64,000 bases of DNA. Origin: CAZLIC01 sp964559535 (GTDB lineage Bacteria > Pseudomonadota > Alphaproteobacteria > Rhodobacterales > Rhodobacteraceae). This document shows positions 9,000-17,205 of this stretch, piece by piece. Made by a program: the position numbers and the translations under genes. Positions within the stretch are counted from its first letter, which is position 1. Each line of letters opens with the position of its first letter. The notes beneath the pieces were generated by a model that did not search any database, was not told the origin of the DNA, and worked only from the letters and a program-made list of their open reading frames with translations. The DNA is taken from positions 1-64,000 of the forward strand of contig CAZLIC010000010.1 in assembly GCA_964559535.1 (NCBI GenBank), in the 5' to 3' direction.

Positions 9000-9889
9000 T
9001 GACGGCTGCAGTCATCGACGGCCGCGCCTTCGCCGCGCGGGTGCGCGGCGAAGTGGCCGCGCATGTGGCGCGGCTGCGCGAGGCGCACGGTCTGGTACCG
9101 GGGCTGGCCGTGGTGCTGGTGGGCGAGGACCCGGCGTCACAGGTCTATGTGCGCAACAAGCATGCCTCGACGGTTGAAGTCGGAATGGCAAGTTTCGAAC
9201 ATCGGCTGTCGGCAGATACTTCGGAGGCGGACCTGCTGGCGCTGATCGGGCGGTTGAATGCTGACCCTGCGGTGCACGGGATTCTCGTTCAGCTTCCGCT
9301 GCCCAGGCATCTGGACAGCGAGCTGGCCATCAACGCCATCGCGCCGGAAAAGGACGTCGACGGCTTTCACATTTCGAACGTCGGGCGGCTGGCGACGGGG
9401 CAGAAGGCCATGGTGCCCTGCACGCCCCTGGGCTGCCTGATGCTGCTTCGCGACCTGCACGGGTCGCTGGCGGGGATGACTGCCGTGGTGGTGGGCCGGT
9501 CGAACATTGTGGGCAAGCCGATGGCGCAGCTGTTGCTGGCCGACAGCTGCACGGTGACCATCGCGCATTCGCGCACGAAGGACCTGGCGGCGGTGTGCCG
9601 CGGGGCGGACATCCTGGTGGCGGCGGTGGGCCGGGCCGAGATGATCGACGGCACGTTCGTGAAGCCCGGCGCCACGGTGATCGACGTGGGGATCAACCGG
9701 GTGGAGCAGGACGGCAAGACGCGGCTGGTGGGCGATGTCGCGTATGCCAGTGCGGCGGCTGTGGCCGGGGCGATCACCCCGGTTCCGGGCGGGGTGGGGC
9801 CGATGACCATTGCCTGCCTGCTGGCCAACACGCTGACCGCGGCCTGCCGCGCGCATGGCCTGGCCGAACCCGCGGGGCTGACGGCCTGA
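8999..9889 (+). CDS. folD: Bifunctional methylene-THF dehydrogenase / methenyl-THF cyclohydrolase
   Basis: FolD interconverts 5,10-methylene-, methenyl- and 10-formyl-THF with NADP. The 296-residue product shows the family signatures YVRNKHAS (catalytic Lys), GILVQLPLP, PEKDVDGFH and the NADP-binding GRSNIVGKPM. The ATG overlaps the fhs stop. The downstream gene is convergent, with a repeat-bearing spacer between them. Confidence 0.97.
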   Translation: MTAAVIDGRAFAARVRGEVAAHVARLREAHGLVPGLAVVLVGEDPASQVYVRNKHASTVEVGMASFEHRLSADTSEADLLALIGRLNADPAVHGILVQLPLPRHLDSELAINAIAPEKDVDGFHISNVGRLATGQKAMVPCTPLGCLMLLRDLHGSLAGMTAVVVGRSNIVGKPMAQLLLADSCTVTIAHSRTKDLAAVCRGADILVAAVGRAEMIDGTFVKPGATVIDVGINRVEQDGKTRLVGDVAYASAAAVAGAITPVPGGVGPMTIACLLANTLTAACRAHGLAEPAGLTA

Positions 9890-10103
9890 CGGGCGCACAA
9901 GGCGTTGACCGGGCACCCCGCCCTCGGGCTTCGCGGGCGCTGACGCGCCCTTGAAGCCCTGCGGCGCGGCCCGGCGCGGAGGGCTGCGCCCCCCGCGACC
10001 CCCCCAAGGTTCCTGTCCTGAATCCGTGACGCGGGTGGAGAGACCCGGGGGCTGTCTGCCCCCGGACCCCCGAGGATATTTGCGAAAGGAAGAAACGGCG
10101 GGG
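9890..10103. repeat. Intergenic repeat mosaic between folD and pdeM
   Basis: This 214-base spacer between convergent genes holds no gene. Positions 9910-9936 match one arm of the large hairpin at 48542-48602. At 10045-10065 a CCGGGGG / CCCCCGG hairpin with a 7-base loop resembles the one at 17164-17181. An AT-richer tail (GAGGATATTTGCG and a purine run) follows at about 10071-10096. The hairpin may terminate transcription. The shared block marks it as a dispersed repeat. Confidence 0.6.
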
Positions 10104-10769
10104 TCAGCTGCGACCCGGCATGCTGCGGATCACCGGCACCGGGATGGCGCATCGGCCGGTGAGCACGGCCAGCGTGCCGGGGCCGCAGAGCGGGGCGAGT
10201 TCTGCGGCATCGGCGCGCAGGCCGCCCGTATAGGCGCCGAAGGCGGGCAGGATTGCGCCCTGGCCGGTCAGCAGGAAGCAGGGCCGCATGCGGCCGGTGG
10301 CCGACCATTTGGGGTGGTGGTGGCCGCTGATCTCGCCCGCGGTTCCGGTGGCGATGTGGCGGAACACCAGCCCGTCCTGCCGCCACTCGGCCCGCGAGGT
10401 GCCTGGCAGCGCGACCGGCGCCGGGTCATGGTTGCCCGCGACCCACAGCCATGTCCGCGCCGCCATCAGCCGCAGGAGCCACAGCCGGTCAGGTTCGTCC
10501 AGTTCGTGCGCGGCGGCGCTGTCGTCGAAGCTGTCGCCGAGGCAGAGCACCTTCACGGGGTTCAGCGCCGTGATCTCGGCATCGAGGCGGGCCAGCGTTT
10601 CGGCCGAGTCGTAGGGTGGGAGCAGGGCGCCGCCGCGGCGGGCCAGGCGGCGCGACTTGCCCATATGCAGGTCGGCCACGGCGAGGAGGCGCCGCGCGGG
10701 CCACCACAGGGCACCGGAGGGGCGGGCGAGCAGGTCCGTGCCGCCAAGGGTGAATGCGTAGCCGTCCAT
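10104..10769 (-). CDS. pdeM: Metallophosphoesterase of the PdeM family
   Basis: The 221-residue protein is a calcineurin-like phosphoesterase with ADLHMGK, GDSFDD, GNHD and GHHHPK metal-binding motifs. Its start (DGYAFTLGG) and ARRLLAVADLHMGKSRRLARRG region fit PdeM, the ligase-associated DNA damage response endonuclease. That family usually sits beside an ATP-dependent ligase, an exonuclease and a helicase (Lhr). None is near here, so this copy is an orphan. The nuclease role is from family knowledge only. Confidence 0.85.
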   Translation of the reverse strand: MDGYAFTLGGTDLLARPSGALWWPARRLLAVADLHMGKSRRLARRGGALLPPYDSAETLARLDAEITALNPVKVLCLGDSFDDSAAAHELDEPDRLWLLRLMAARTWLWVAGNHDPAPVALPGTSRAEWRQDGLVFRHIATGTAGEISGHHHPKWSATGRMRPCFLLTGQGAILPAFGAYTGGLRADAAELAPLCGPGTLAVLTGRCAIPVPVIRSMPGRS

Positions 10770-10816
10770 CCGCGTCTGGTGCCCAAGGCGCGGGCGGGGT
10801 GCAAGGGGGTGGCGGG

Positions 10817-11512
10817 CTAGATGGCCAGCCGGCCTTCGCCGCGTGCAAGTTGCGCGAGCCGCAGGCGGATGGCGCGCGCCAACCCTTCGGACGGGCCCTG
10901 GGCCGCGGCCCAGAGCCGCCGGTCGCGCGCGGCGCGCGCCAGCGAGGCGACGAAAGGCCGCGCCTCGGGCGCGGCGTCGACGAGCAGGCGTGCGGCGTGC
11001 AGGAGGTCATCGCGCAGGGCGAGCGGGTCGGGCCGGGGCAGCGGGCCCGCGTCGCCCGTACCGTGCCAGCCGCGTCCGGGCAGCTGCGCCAAGAGCGTGT
11101 CGCGCAGCGCGGCGAGGTTCGGCACCGGCTTGGGCAGGAAGGCATCGGCCCCGGCGGCCAGCATCAGCCGGGCGCCATCGTCGGCCGCGGAATGGCCGAT
11201 GAGTGCCGGGCGGTCAGGCCGCGGCGCCATGTCGGCCACCAGCGAGGTTCCCAGCCCGTCGGGCAGGATATGGTCAACCAGCACGGCATCGGGGCGGTAG
11301 CGCGCAAGGTGGGCCTGCGCCCCTTCGAGCGTTTCGGCGCGGCGCAGGCGGGCGCCCAGACGCTGCGCACAAAGGCGCAGCATGTCCGAGGCGAGGCGGC
11401 TGTCTTCGACCGCGAGCAGCAGGAGGCCGCCCAGCGGACGGTCGGGGCCGGGTTCCAGCGACATGCCGGAGCCGGGGGCGGAGAACGGGGCGGGGGCGGA
11501 TTCGCGGGGCAT
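10817..11512 (-). CDS. Response-regulator receiver protein without an output domain
   Basis: Residues about 28-145 form a CheY-like receiver. The acidic pair is near VEDSR, the phospho-acceptor Asp is in VLVDHILPDG, the switch Ser is in GHSA, and the Lys is in FLPKP. The remaining about 85 residues are helical, Ala/Arg-rich and lack any recognisable DNA-binding or enzymatic output domain. No histidine kinase is adjacent. The total is 231 residues. It may act through protein contacts. Confidence 0.7.
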   Translation of the reverse strand: MPRESAPAPFSAPGSGMSLEPGPDRPLGGLLLLAVEDSRLASDMLRLCAQRLGARLRRAETLEGAQAHLARYRPDAVLVDHILPDGLGTSLVADMAPRPDRPALIGHSAADDGARLMLAAGADAFLPKPVPNLAALRDTLLAQLPGRGWHGTGDAGPLPRPDPLALRDDLLHAARLLVDAAPEARPFVASLARAARDRRLWAAAQGPSEGLARAIRLRLAQLARGEGRLAI

Positions 11513-11630
11513 GGCGCAGTCTGGCCTGTGGCGGGTGAAGGCCGGGTTAACCGCGCCCCGCGACCAAGGTGCCCCTTGCCGCGGTGCGGCCTGCCGCCCT
11601 ATGTGCGGTCAGGGCAGGCAGGAGGCGGGA

Positions 11631-12035
11631 ATGATCGGTCGGCTGAACCATGTGGCGATTGCGGTGCCGGACCTGGCGGCGGCAGTGGCGCAGTATGCAG
11701 ACACGTTGGGCGCCAGCGTGCGCGCGCCGCAGGATGAACCCGACCACGGCGTGACGGTGGTGTTCATCGACCTGCCGAACACCAAGATCGAGCTTCTGTA
11801 TCCGCTGGGCGAGACCTCTCCGATCAAGGGGTTCCTGGAAAAGAACCCGGCGGGCGGCATCCACCACATCTGCTATGAGGTAGAAGACATTCTGGCCGCG
11901 CGCGACAGGCTGCGCGCGGCGGGTGCGCGGGTGCTGGGGACGGGCGAGCCGAAGATCGGCGCGCATGGCAAGCCGGTGCTGTTCCTGCATCCGAAGGATT
12001 TCAACGGCTGCCTTGTCGAACTGGAGCAGGTGTGA
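11631..12035 (+). CDS. mce: Methylmalonyl-CoA epimerase
   Basis: The enzyme swaps the (S) and (R) forms of methylmalonyl-CoA in propionate assimilation. The 134-residue product is a glyoxalase-fold domain. Likely metal ligands His7, His78 or His79 and Glu130 lie where the family has them, and it ends KDFNGCLVELEQV. The start has a GGAGG-type site (GGAGGCGGGA) before ATG. The stop overlaps the next gene (TGATG). Confidence 0.94.
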   Translation: MIGRLNHVAIAVPDLAAAVAQYADTLGASVRAPQDEPDHGVTVVFIDLPNTKIELLYPLGETSPIKGFLEKNPAGGIHHICYEVEDILAARDRLRAAGARVLGTGEPKIGAHGKPVLFLHPKDFNGCLVELEQV

Positions 12036-12319
12036 TGACCATCACCGCCGCCCTGGTGCTGTTTGCCGTCATCTGGTTCATGGTGTTCTTCATCGTGCTG
12101 CCGCTGAACCTGACCACGCAGGGCGACGAAGGCCGCGTCATGCCGGGCACGCCCGCCGGGTCGCCGGCCGGGTTCGTGGTCAAGCGCAAGGCACAGATCA
12201 CCTCGGTGCTGGCTGTCGTGCTGTGGTGCGTGATCGCCGGGGTGATCGTGTCGGGGGTTGTCACGGTGCGCGATCTGGACTGGTTCCACCGCATGGGGCC
12301 GGAACCGGCGAAAGACTGA
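12035..12319 (+). CDS. DUF1467 family membrane protein
   Basis: The 94-residue protein has two predicted membrane helices (about residues 3-25 and 55-78). The segment between carries the DUF1467 pattern PLNLTTQGDEGRVMPGTPAGSP. In Rhodobacterales this family commonly follows methylmalonyl-CoA epimerase, as it does here. Its role is unknown. Translation could also begin at the overlapping GTG three bases earlier. Confidence 0.85.
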   Translation: MTITAALVLFAVIWFMVFFIVLPLNLTTQGDEGRVMPGTPAGSPAGFVVKRKAQITSVLAVVLWCVIAGVIVSGVVTVRDLDWFHRMGPEPAKD

Positions 12320-12393
12320 CACTTGCCCTTGTCCGACTCGGGCAGCAGGCGCATCCTGTGGACGGAATTGCAACAGTCACGGGGAGATTTGCA

Positions 12394-13494
12394 ATGGCGG
12401 GGCCGGGCGGAACGATCAACCTTACGGATGCCGACGACGATTTTCCGCAGACGGGCAGCAGCGACGACAATTCGGGTGCCGAGTTCATCTTTGCGCTTCG
12501 CGGCAGCGACACCGTGCTGGCCGGTCTGCAGAACGACACGGTGTTCGGCGGCGATGGCGATGACGAACTGTTCGGCGAGGACGGCAATGACCTTCTTTCG
12601 GGCGACGACGGCAACGACCGCATCGAGGGCGGCGCCGGAAATGACAACATTCAGGATCTGCAGGGCGCCTTCGGCTTTATCGACGCCGGGGACGACGATG
12701 ACTTCGTGTACATCGGCGGGGGCTTCCAGACCGGCAGCGTGGTCAACGGCGGCAACGGCCACGATGTGCTGAGCATCGGTTCGGCAACGGCGCTGAACCT
12801 GATCAAGGTCAGCGGATTCGAGGAGTTGTCCTATGGCAGCGGGGTTGGCGAGGCGATCACCGGCACGGCCAGGCAGTTCCGGGGGTTTTCCGCGATCACC
12901 TGGGGGGTGGGCGAGGTTGAGCCGGGGTACGCCGCACTGACGCTGTTCGGCGTGCCGGACCTTTCGTACAAGCTGAACCTGTCATCGGCGCTGTCTGACC
13001 TTGCCGTGCTGTTTGTGGGGTCGCTGGGGCATGACAGGCTGACAACGGGCGGCGGCAACGACACGGTCTTTGGCGATCTGGGCAACGACAGCATCGCTGG
13101 TGGCGATGGCCGTGACGACCTGCATGGCAGTGCCGGGAACGACACGCTGGCCGGGGGCGGCGGGCGCGACACGCTGACCGGGGGCGGCGACGACGACACC
13201 TATGTCTACAGGAGGGTCGGCGATTCCAGGGGAAACGGCGACACGGTCATCGGCTGGGAGAACGGCAACGACCGCTTTGACCTGTCGGGCATCGACGCCA
13301 TCGCCGGCGGCGCGGATGATGCCTTCGCCTTCGTGGGCACCGGCACGATCACCGGGGTGGGGGGCGAGATCGGCTTTGTCAACACCGCCACGCAGACCGT
13401 GGTGCAGGTCTATCTGGACGGCGACACGGTGATCGACATGCAGATCGTGATCGACGGGGTGTTCACGCTGACCGGGGCCGACTTTCTGGGCTGA
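12394..13494 (+). CDS. RTX calcium-binding repeat protein
   Basis: The 366-residue protein carries two blocks of RTX nonapeptides of the GGxGxDxLx type, at about residues 40-90 and 218-270. A non-repetitive middle part lies between them. A C-terminal region about 95 residues long resembles type I secretion targets, with runs such as GNDRFDLSGID. It has no signal peptide, as expected for secretion by a type I exporter, but no exporter genes are nearby. The ATG follows a GGGGAGA site. No enzyme domain is recognised. Confidence 0.85.
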   Translation: MAGPGGTINLTDADDDFPQTGSSDDNSGAEFIFALRGSDTVLAGLQNDTVFGGDGDDELFGEDGNDLLSGDDGNDRIEGGAGNDNIQDLQGAFGFIDAGDDDDFVYIGGGFQTGSVVNGGNGHDVLSIGSATALNLIKVSGFEELSYGSGVGEAITGTARQFRGFSAITWGVGEVEPGYAALTLFGVPDLSYKLNLSSALSDLAVLFVGSLGHDRLTTGGGNDTVFGDLGNDSIAGGDGRDDLHGSAGNDTLAGGGGRDTLTGGGDDDTYVYRRVGDSRGNGDTVIGWENGNDRFDLSGIDAIAGGADDAFAFVGTGTITGVGGEIGFVNTATQTVVQVYLDGDTVIDMQIVIDGVFTLTGADFLG

Positions 13495-13500
13495 CGGCGG

Positions 13501-14193
13501 TCAGCCGCGGCGGGCCAGCGCGTGGAAGATGTGGGTGAAGGTGGCCGCGCCCAGCACCGGGATCAGCAGGTTCACCAGCGGAATGGTCAGCGGTGCGGCC
13601 ATCAGCGTGCCTGCGGCCCAGAGGGTGAACCAGTGCCGCCGCCGCAGGTCGCGCGCGGCGGTGCGGTCCATCCGCCGCAAGGCGGCGCCGGTGAAGAACT
13701 CGCGCCCCAGAAGCCAGCCGTTCACCGCCCAGAACAGCACCGGCGCGAACGGCCCCACGAAGGGCACCAGCATCAGCGATGCCAGGTTCACCGCCACCAG
13801 GATGCCGAAGAAGTTGACGGTCGAGACCAGGGTATCGCCGAACGAGGCGCCTTGCGCGGGGGCCAGGCCGGGGTAGTGCCGGTCCTCGACCGCCTGCGCC
13901 ACGGTGTCGAGGAACAGTCCCGAGAAGGCCGCCGCCACCGGCACCATCAGGAAGATCGACAGCACCAGCATGAACAGGGCCGAGCCCACGGACAGCAGCG
14001 TGTCGAGCCCCGACACGGGACCGACGAGCGGGATTTCCACCGTCTCGCCCACCAGCACCTCGATCAGCAGCAGAAGCCCGGCATAGGCCGCCACCAGCAG
14101 CGCCAGCGACAGTGCCAGACCCAGCCACAGCACGCGGCGGAAGCGCGGGTCGGCGAACTGGGCCAGCGCGCGCAGGAACGACGACAGGATCAT
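13501..14193 (-). CDS. EI24/CysZ-like membrane protein
   Basis: The 230-residue protein has about four to six hydrophobic segments. Its pattern (FARALAQFADPRF-like start, F-x-G-x-x-G-x-P and NGWLLGREFF motifs) is typical of the EI24/CysZ family. CysZ is a sulfate permease, but alphaproteobacterial members are mostly uncharacterised. The start codon overlaps the stop of the upstream nitroreductase gene, so both are one minus-strand operon. Confidence 0.8.
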   Translation of the reverse strand: MILSSFLRALAQFADPRFRRVLWLGLALSLALLVAAYAGLLLLIEVLVGETVEIPLVGPVSGLDTLLSVGSALFMLVLSIFLMVPVAAAFSGLFLDTVAQAVEDRHYPGLAPAQGASFGDTLVSTVNFFGILVAVNLASLMLVPFVGPFAPVLFWAVNGWLLGREFFTGAALRRMDRTAARDLRRRHWFTLWAAGTLMAAPLTIPLVNLLIPVLGAATFTHIFHALARRG

Positions 14194-14759
14194 GCGTCAA
14201 CCCAGGCAACGACGCGGGCCGGGTCGGGGCGGGGGCGGTCTGGCGGGACGGTGGTGATGGTGCCGATGTGCACGAAGCCCGCAATCCATTCCTGCGCGGC
14301 AAGGCCCAGGCCGCCTTCCACGAAGGGGCGGCTGTAGGCGGGCCAGCCCGTCAGCCAGCTGGCGCCAAAGCCCATGGCATGCGCCGCGTTCACGATGTTC
14401 AGGCACAGCGCGCCGGCCGACAGCGTCTGTTCCAGCACCGGCACCTTGGCCTGTTCCTTTGGGCTGGCGATGACGGCGATGGTCAAGGGACTGTCGGCAA
14501 ACTGCGCCCGCCCCTTGGCCACCTGTTCGGGATCAAGTCCCGCGTCCGTGCCGATTTCGGTTGCAAGGGCAGCCAGACGGGCACGGGCGGCAGGCGCCAG
14601 CACCAGAAGCCGCCAGGGTTCCAGCTTGCCATGGTCGGGCACGCGCAGGGCCGCGGCCAGCAGGGCCTGAACCTGCGCGCGGTCGGGCGCGGGCTGGGCC
14701 AGCGTGCGGGCAGGGTACGAACGGCGGGTGGACAGGAAGGCGAAGGCGGGGGTGGTCAT
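14190..14759 (-). CDS. Nitroreductase family protein
   Basis: The 189-residue product is a small FMN-dependent nitroreductase-type protein. It has RRSYPAR near the N-terminus, VPDHGKLEPWR and the C-terminal HIGTITTVPPDRPRP, close to the YdjA-like subgroup. The ATG at 14759 has AGGAG five bases upstream and was preferred to the ATG at 14774. Substrate unknown. Confidence 0.88.
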   Translation of the reverse strand: MTTPAFAFLSTRRSYPARTLAQPAPDRAQVQALLAAALRVPDHGKLEPWRLLVLAPAARARLAALATEIGTDAGLDPEQVAKGRAQFADSPLTIAVIASPKEQAKVPVLEQTLSAGALCLNIVNAAHAMGFGASWLTGWPAYSRPFVEGGLGLAAQEWIAGFVHIGTITTVPPDRPRPDPARVVAWVDA

Positions 14760-14910
14760 CGGCGTCTCCTGCATGGTGCGCGGGTTTGTGGCGGGGTCGG
14801 CCGCGCGGGCGCCTTGCTGTGGCGGATGTTGCGCGTCGGCGATGTGCCGTCAAGCCACGCAAGCCAGGAAGCGCCATGGCATTGCCGGGGCTTCCTGCTA
14901 TGCAACCGGC

Positions 14911-15519
14911 ATGCCCGATCTTTCCACCCTGGCGGCCTTTGCCCTGACCTCGCTGCTGGTCGAACTGACACCCGGCCCGAACATGGCGTGGCTGGCGATT
15001 CTTGCCGCGGTCGAGGGTCGGCGCAGGGGCCTTGCGGCCGTGGCCGGGGTGGCGTTGGGGCTGGCGGTGGTGGGCCTTGCGGCGGCGGGCGGGGTGGCGG
15101 CCATCGTGGCGGCCAGTCCGCCGCTGTATCAGGCGCTGCGCTGGGGCGGGGCGGCGTTCCTGCTGTACCTGGCCTGGGACGGCTGGCGCACCGCGGCCGG
15201 ACCCGATGGGGAACCGGGCGCAACCAGTGCCGCCGTGGCCTTTCGGCGCGGACTGATCACCAACCTGCTGAACCCCAAGGCCGCCGTGTTCTATGTGGCG
15301 GTGATGCCGGAATTCCTGGCCGACGGTGCCGGTGGGGGCGCGGCACTGGTGCTGGCGGGCATCTATGTGGCGGTGGCCACGGCAGTGCACGCGGGCATCG
15401 TGGTGGCCGCAGGCACGGCGCGCGCGTTGCTGGAGGACCCCGTGCGTGAACGCGTGGCGCGCCGCGTCTTCGCGGTGCTGCTGGCGGCCGTTGCACTGTG
15501 GCTGCTGACGCGCGGCTAG
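14911..15519 (+). CDS. LysE/RhtB family amino-acid exporter
   Basis: The 202-residue membrane protein has the LysE-family pattern ELTPGPNMAWL in the first helix region and FRRGLITNLLNPKAAVFY in the middle, with six hydrophobic segments. Members export amino acids or homoserine derivatives. The substrate cannot be assigned. It is divergent from the nitroreductase operon, and its stop overlaps the convergent hemB stop by four bases. Confidence 0.88.
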   Translation: MPDLSTLAAFALTSLLVELTPGPNMAWLAILAAVEGRRRGLAAVAGVALGLAVVGLAAAGGVAAIVAASPPLYQALRWGGAAFLLYLAWDGWRTAAGPDGEPGATSAAVAFRRGLITNLLNPKAAVFYVAVMPEFLADGAGGGAALVLAGIYVAVATAVHAGIVVAAGTARALLEDPVRERVARRVFAVLLAAVALWLLTRG

Positions 15520-16514
15520 CCCTGCAGCAGCGCCGCCATCTCGGGTGCGAAATAGGTCAGGATGCCGTCGCAGCCGGCGCGCTTGAAGCCCAGCAGGCTT
15601 TCGACCATGGCCTTGTGCCCGTCGATCCAGCCGTTTGCCGCCGCGGCCTTGATCATCGCGTACTCGCCCGACACCTGATAGGCATAGGTCGGCGCGCCGA
15701 AGGTGTCTTTCACCCGGCGGCAGATATCCAGATAGGGCATGCCGGGCTTCACCATCACCATGTCGGCGCCCTCGGCCAGGTCGCGCGCCACCAGCCGCAG
15801 CGCCTCGTCGCTGTTGCCGGGGTTCATCTGGTAGGTCTTCTTGTCGCCGACCAGCCGCCCGCTGGCCCCCACGGCATCGCGGAACGGGCCATAGAAGGCC
15901 GACGCGTACTTGGCCGCATAGGACAGGATGGCCACGTCCCGGTGCCCCGCCATCTCCAGCGCCTGCCGCATGGCGCCGATGCGGCCATCCATCATGTCGG
16001 AGGGACCCAGGATGTCGGCCCCCGCCTCGGCCTGTGCCAGCGACATCTTCACCAGTGCCTCGACCGTTTCGTCGTTCAGGATCACCCCGTCCACCACCAG
16101 CCCGTCATGGCCGTTGGCGTTGTAGGGGTCCAGTGCCACATCGGTCATGATCGCCAGCTGCGGCACGGCGGCCTTGATCGCGCGGATGGCGCGGTTGGCC
16201 AGGTTGTCGGGGTTCCAGGCCTCGGCGCAGTCGTCGGTGCGCAGCGCGGGGTCTGTGTAGGGAAAGATGCACAGCGCCGGAATGCCCAGACCCGCCGCGC
16301 GTTCGGCCGCTGCCACGGCGCGGTCCACCGACAGGCGGTGGACGCCGGGCATCGAGGGCACCGGTTCCTCGATCCCCGTGCCGTCACGCACGAAGATCGG
16401 CCAGATCAGGTCATTCGTGGTCAGCACGTTTTCCTGCGCCAGCCGTCGCAGCGCGTCGGTGCGGCGAAGGCGGCGGAACCGGGCGGCGGGGAAGGGGGCA
16501 GGGTTGGGCAGCAT
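15516..16514 (-). CDS. hemB: Delta-aminolevulinic acid dehydratase (porphobilinogen synthase)
   Basis: HemB condenses two 5-aminolevulinate molecules to porphobilinogen in tetrapyrrole synthesis. The 332-residue product includes the Schiff-base lysine region MVMVKPGMPYLD and the GDKKTYQMNP segment. It also has SDMMDGR and the VSGEYAMIKAA motif. The ATG at 16514 has AAGGA seven bases upstream and was preferred over an upstream ATG that adds 20 basic residues. The active-site cysteine cluster of the zinc type is replaced by ALCIFPYTDPALRTDD, as in metal-variant alphaproteobacterial enzymes. Confidence 0.96.
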   Translation of the reverse strand: MLPNPAPFPAARFRRLRRTDALRRLAQENVLTTNDLIWPIFVRDGTGIEEPVPSMPGVHRLSVDRAVAAAERAAGLGIPALCIFPYTDPALRTDDCAEAWNPDNLANRAIRAIKAAVPQLAIMTDVALDPYNANGHDGLVVDGVILNDETVEALVKMSLAQAEAGADILGPSDMMDGRIGAMRQALEMAGHRDVAILSYAAKYASAFYGPFRDAVGASGRLVGDKKTYQMNPGNSDEALRLVARDLAEGADMVMVKPGMPYLDICRRVKDTFGAPTYAYQVSGEYAMIKAAAANGWIDGHKAMVESLLGFKRAGCDGILTYFAPEMAALLQG

Positions 16515-16628
16515 GGCAACGTCCTTCGTCTGCCGCGCGGGGCGGGGCTTGCGTGAGGTGGTTCTGCCTGCCATGGAAACGGTCGCCGCTCAAGCTGGGG
16601 CGGCCATGCGGGTGGGGGCCTGCGGGGC

Positions 16629-17150
16629 GTGGAGTGGTATCAGACCGTCTTTGACGTGATCGACCTGCGGTCGTTCTCGAACCTCTGGTATTGGATCGCG
16701 CTGGCGGTGCTGTGGTCGTCGGCCAGCCACTGGGTGCTGGGCGTGCCCTGGGACATGATCACCCGCGCCCGCCGCCATGGCGGGCAGGCCGAGGCCGACA
16801 TGATGGTGCTTGTGAGCATCAATGTGCGGCGGCTTCTGTATGTGGCACAGAATGCGGGGCTGTGGCTGGTGGGCTTTGTGGCCTTCGTGCTGACGGCGCT
16901 GGCGCTGATGGCGTTCTGGTACTGGGTCGAGTTCGCGCAGGCGGTGTTCTTCCTGGCGGCTCCGATGGCCCTGGTGGGTACGGCATCATTCCGCACCGCC
17001 CGGCTGATCGAGGAAGACCAGTCCGACGCCGAGACGCTGTTCCGCCGCATGTTCTGGCTTCGCGTGGCGATCCAGGGAATTGGAATCGTGGCGATCTTCG
17101 TGACCGCGATGTGGGGCATGTGGCAGAACCTGAACGCCGTGATCCTGTGA
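16629..17150 (+). CDS. Rhodobacterales membrane protein, possible 'component of SufBCD complex'
   Basis: The 173-residue protein begins at GTG and has three to four membrane helices, with an N-terminal segment VIDLRSFSNLWYWIALAV. Similar proteins in Rhodobacterales are often labelled component of SufBCD complex, though I know of no support for that role. It is divergent from hemB. A GC hairpin follows it before mfd. Confidence 0.65.
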   Translation: MEWYQTVFDVIDLRSFSNLWYWIALAVLWSSASHWVLGVPWDMITRARRHGGQAEADMMVLVSINVRRLLYVAQNAGLWLVGFVAFVLTALALMAFWYWVEFAQAVFFLAAPMALVGTASFRTARLIEEDQSDAETLFRRMFWLRVAIQGIGIVAIFVTAMWGMWQNLNAVIL

Positions 17151-17163
17151 CGGCACCCGGGGT

Positions 17164-17181
17164 CCGGGGGTTTGCCCCCGG
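17164..17181 (+). terminator. Terminator-like hairpin upstream of mfd
   Basis: CCGGGGG and CCCCCGG form a 7-base-pair stem around a TTTG loop, 13 bases after the previous stop. There is no U-run. The same stem occurs at 10045-10065, so it is a recurrent element. Confidence 0.45.
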
Positions 17182-17205
17182 CGCCGGGCGGGCTAAGGCA
17201 AGCGC

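Noticed and set aside
12542..12660. Tandem DNA repeats that resemble a CRISPR or VNTR
   Set aside because: These are codon-level repeats of RTX nonapeptides inside a coding frame, not spacers and repeats.
14865..14897. CAGGAAGC/GCTTCCTG inverted repeat before the LysE gene
   Set aside because: Short arms with a 17-base gap in GC-rich DNA; could arise by chance, so not listed as an operator.
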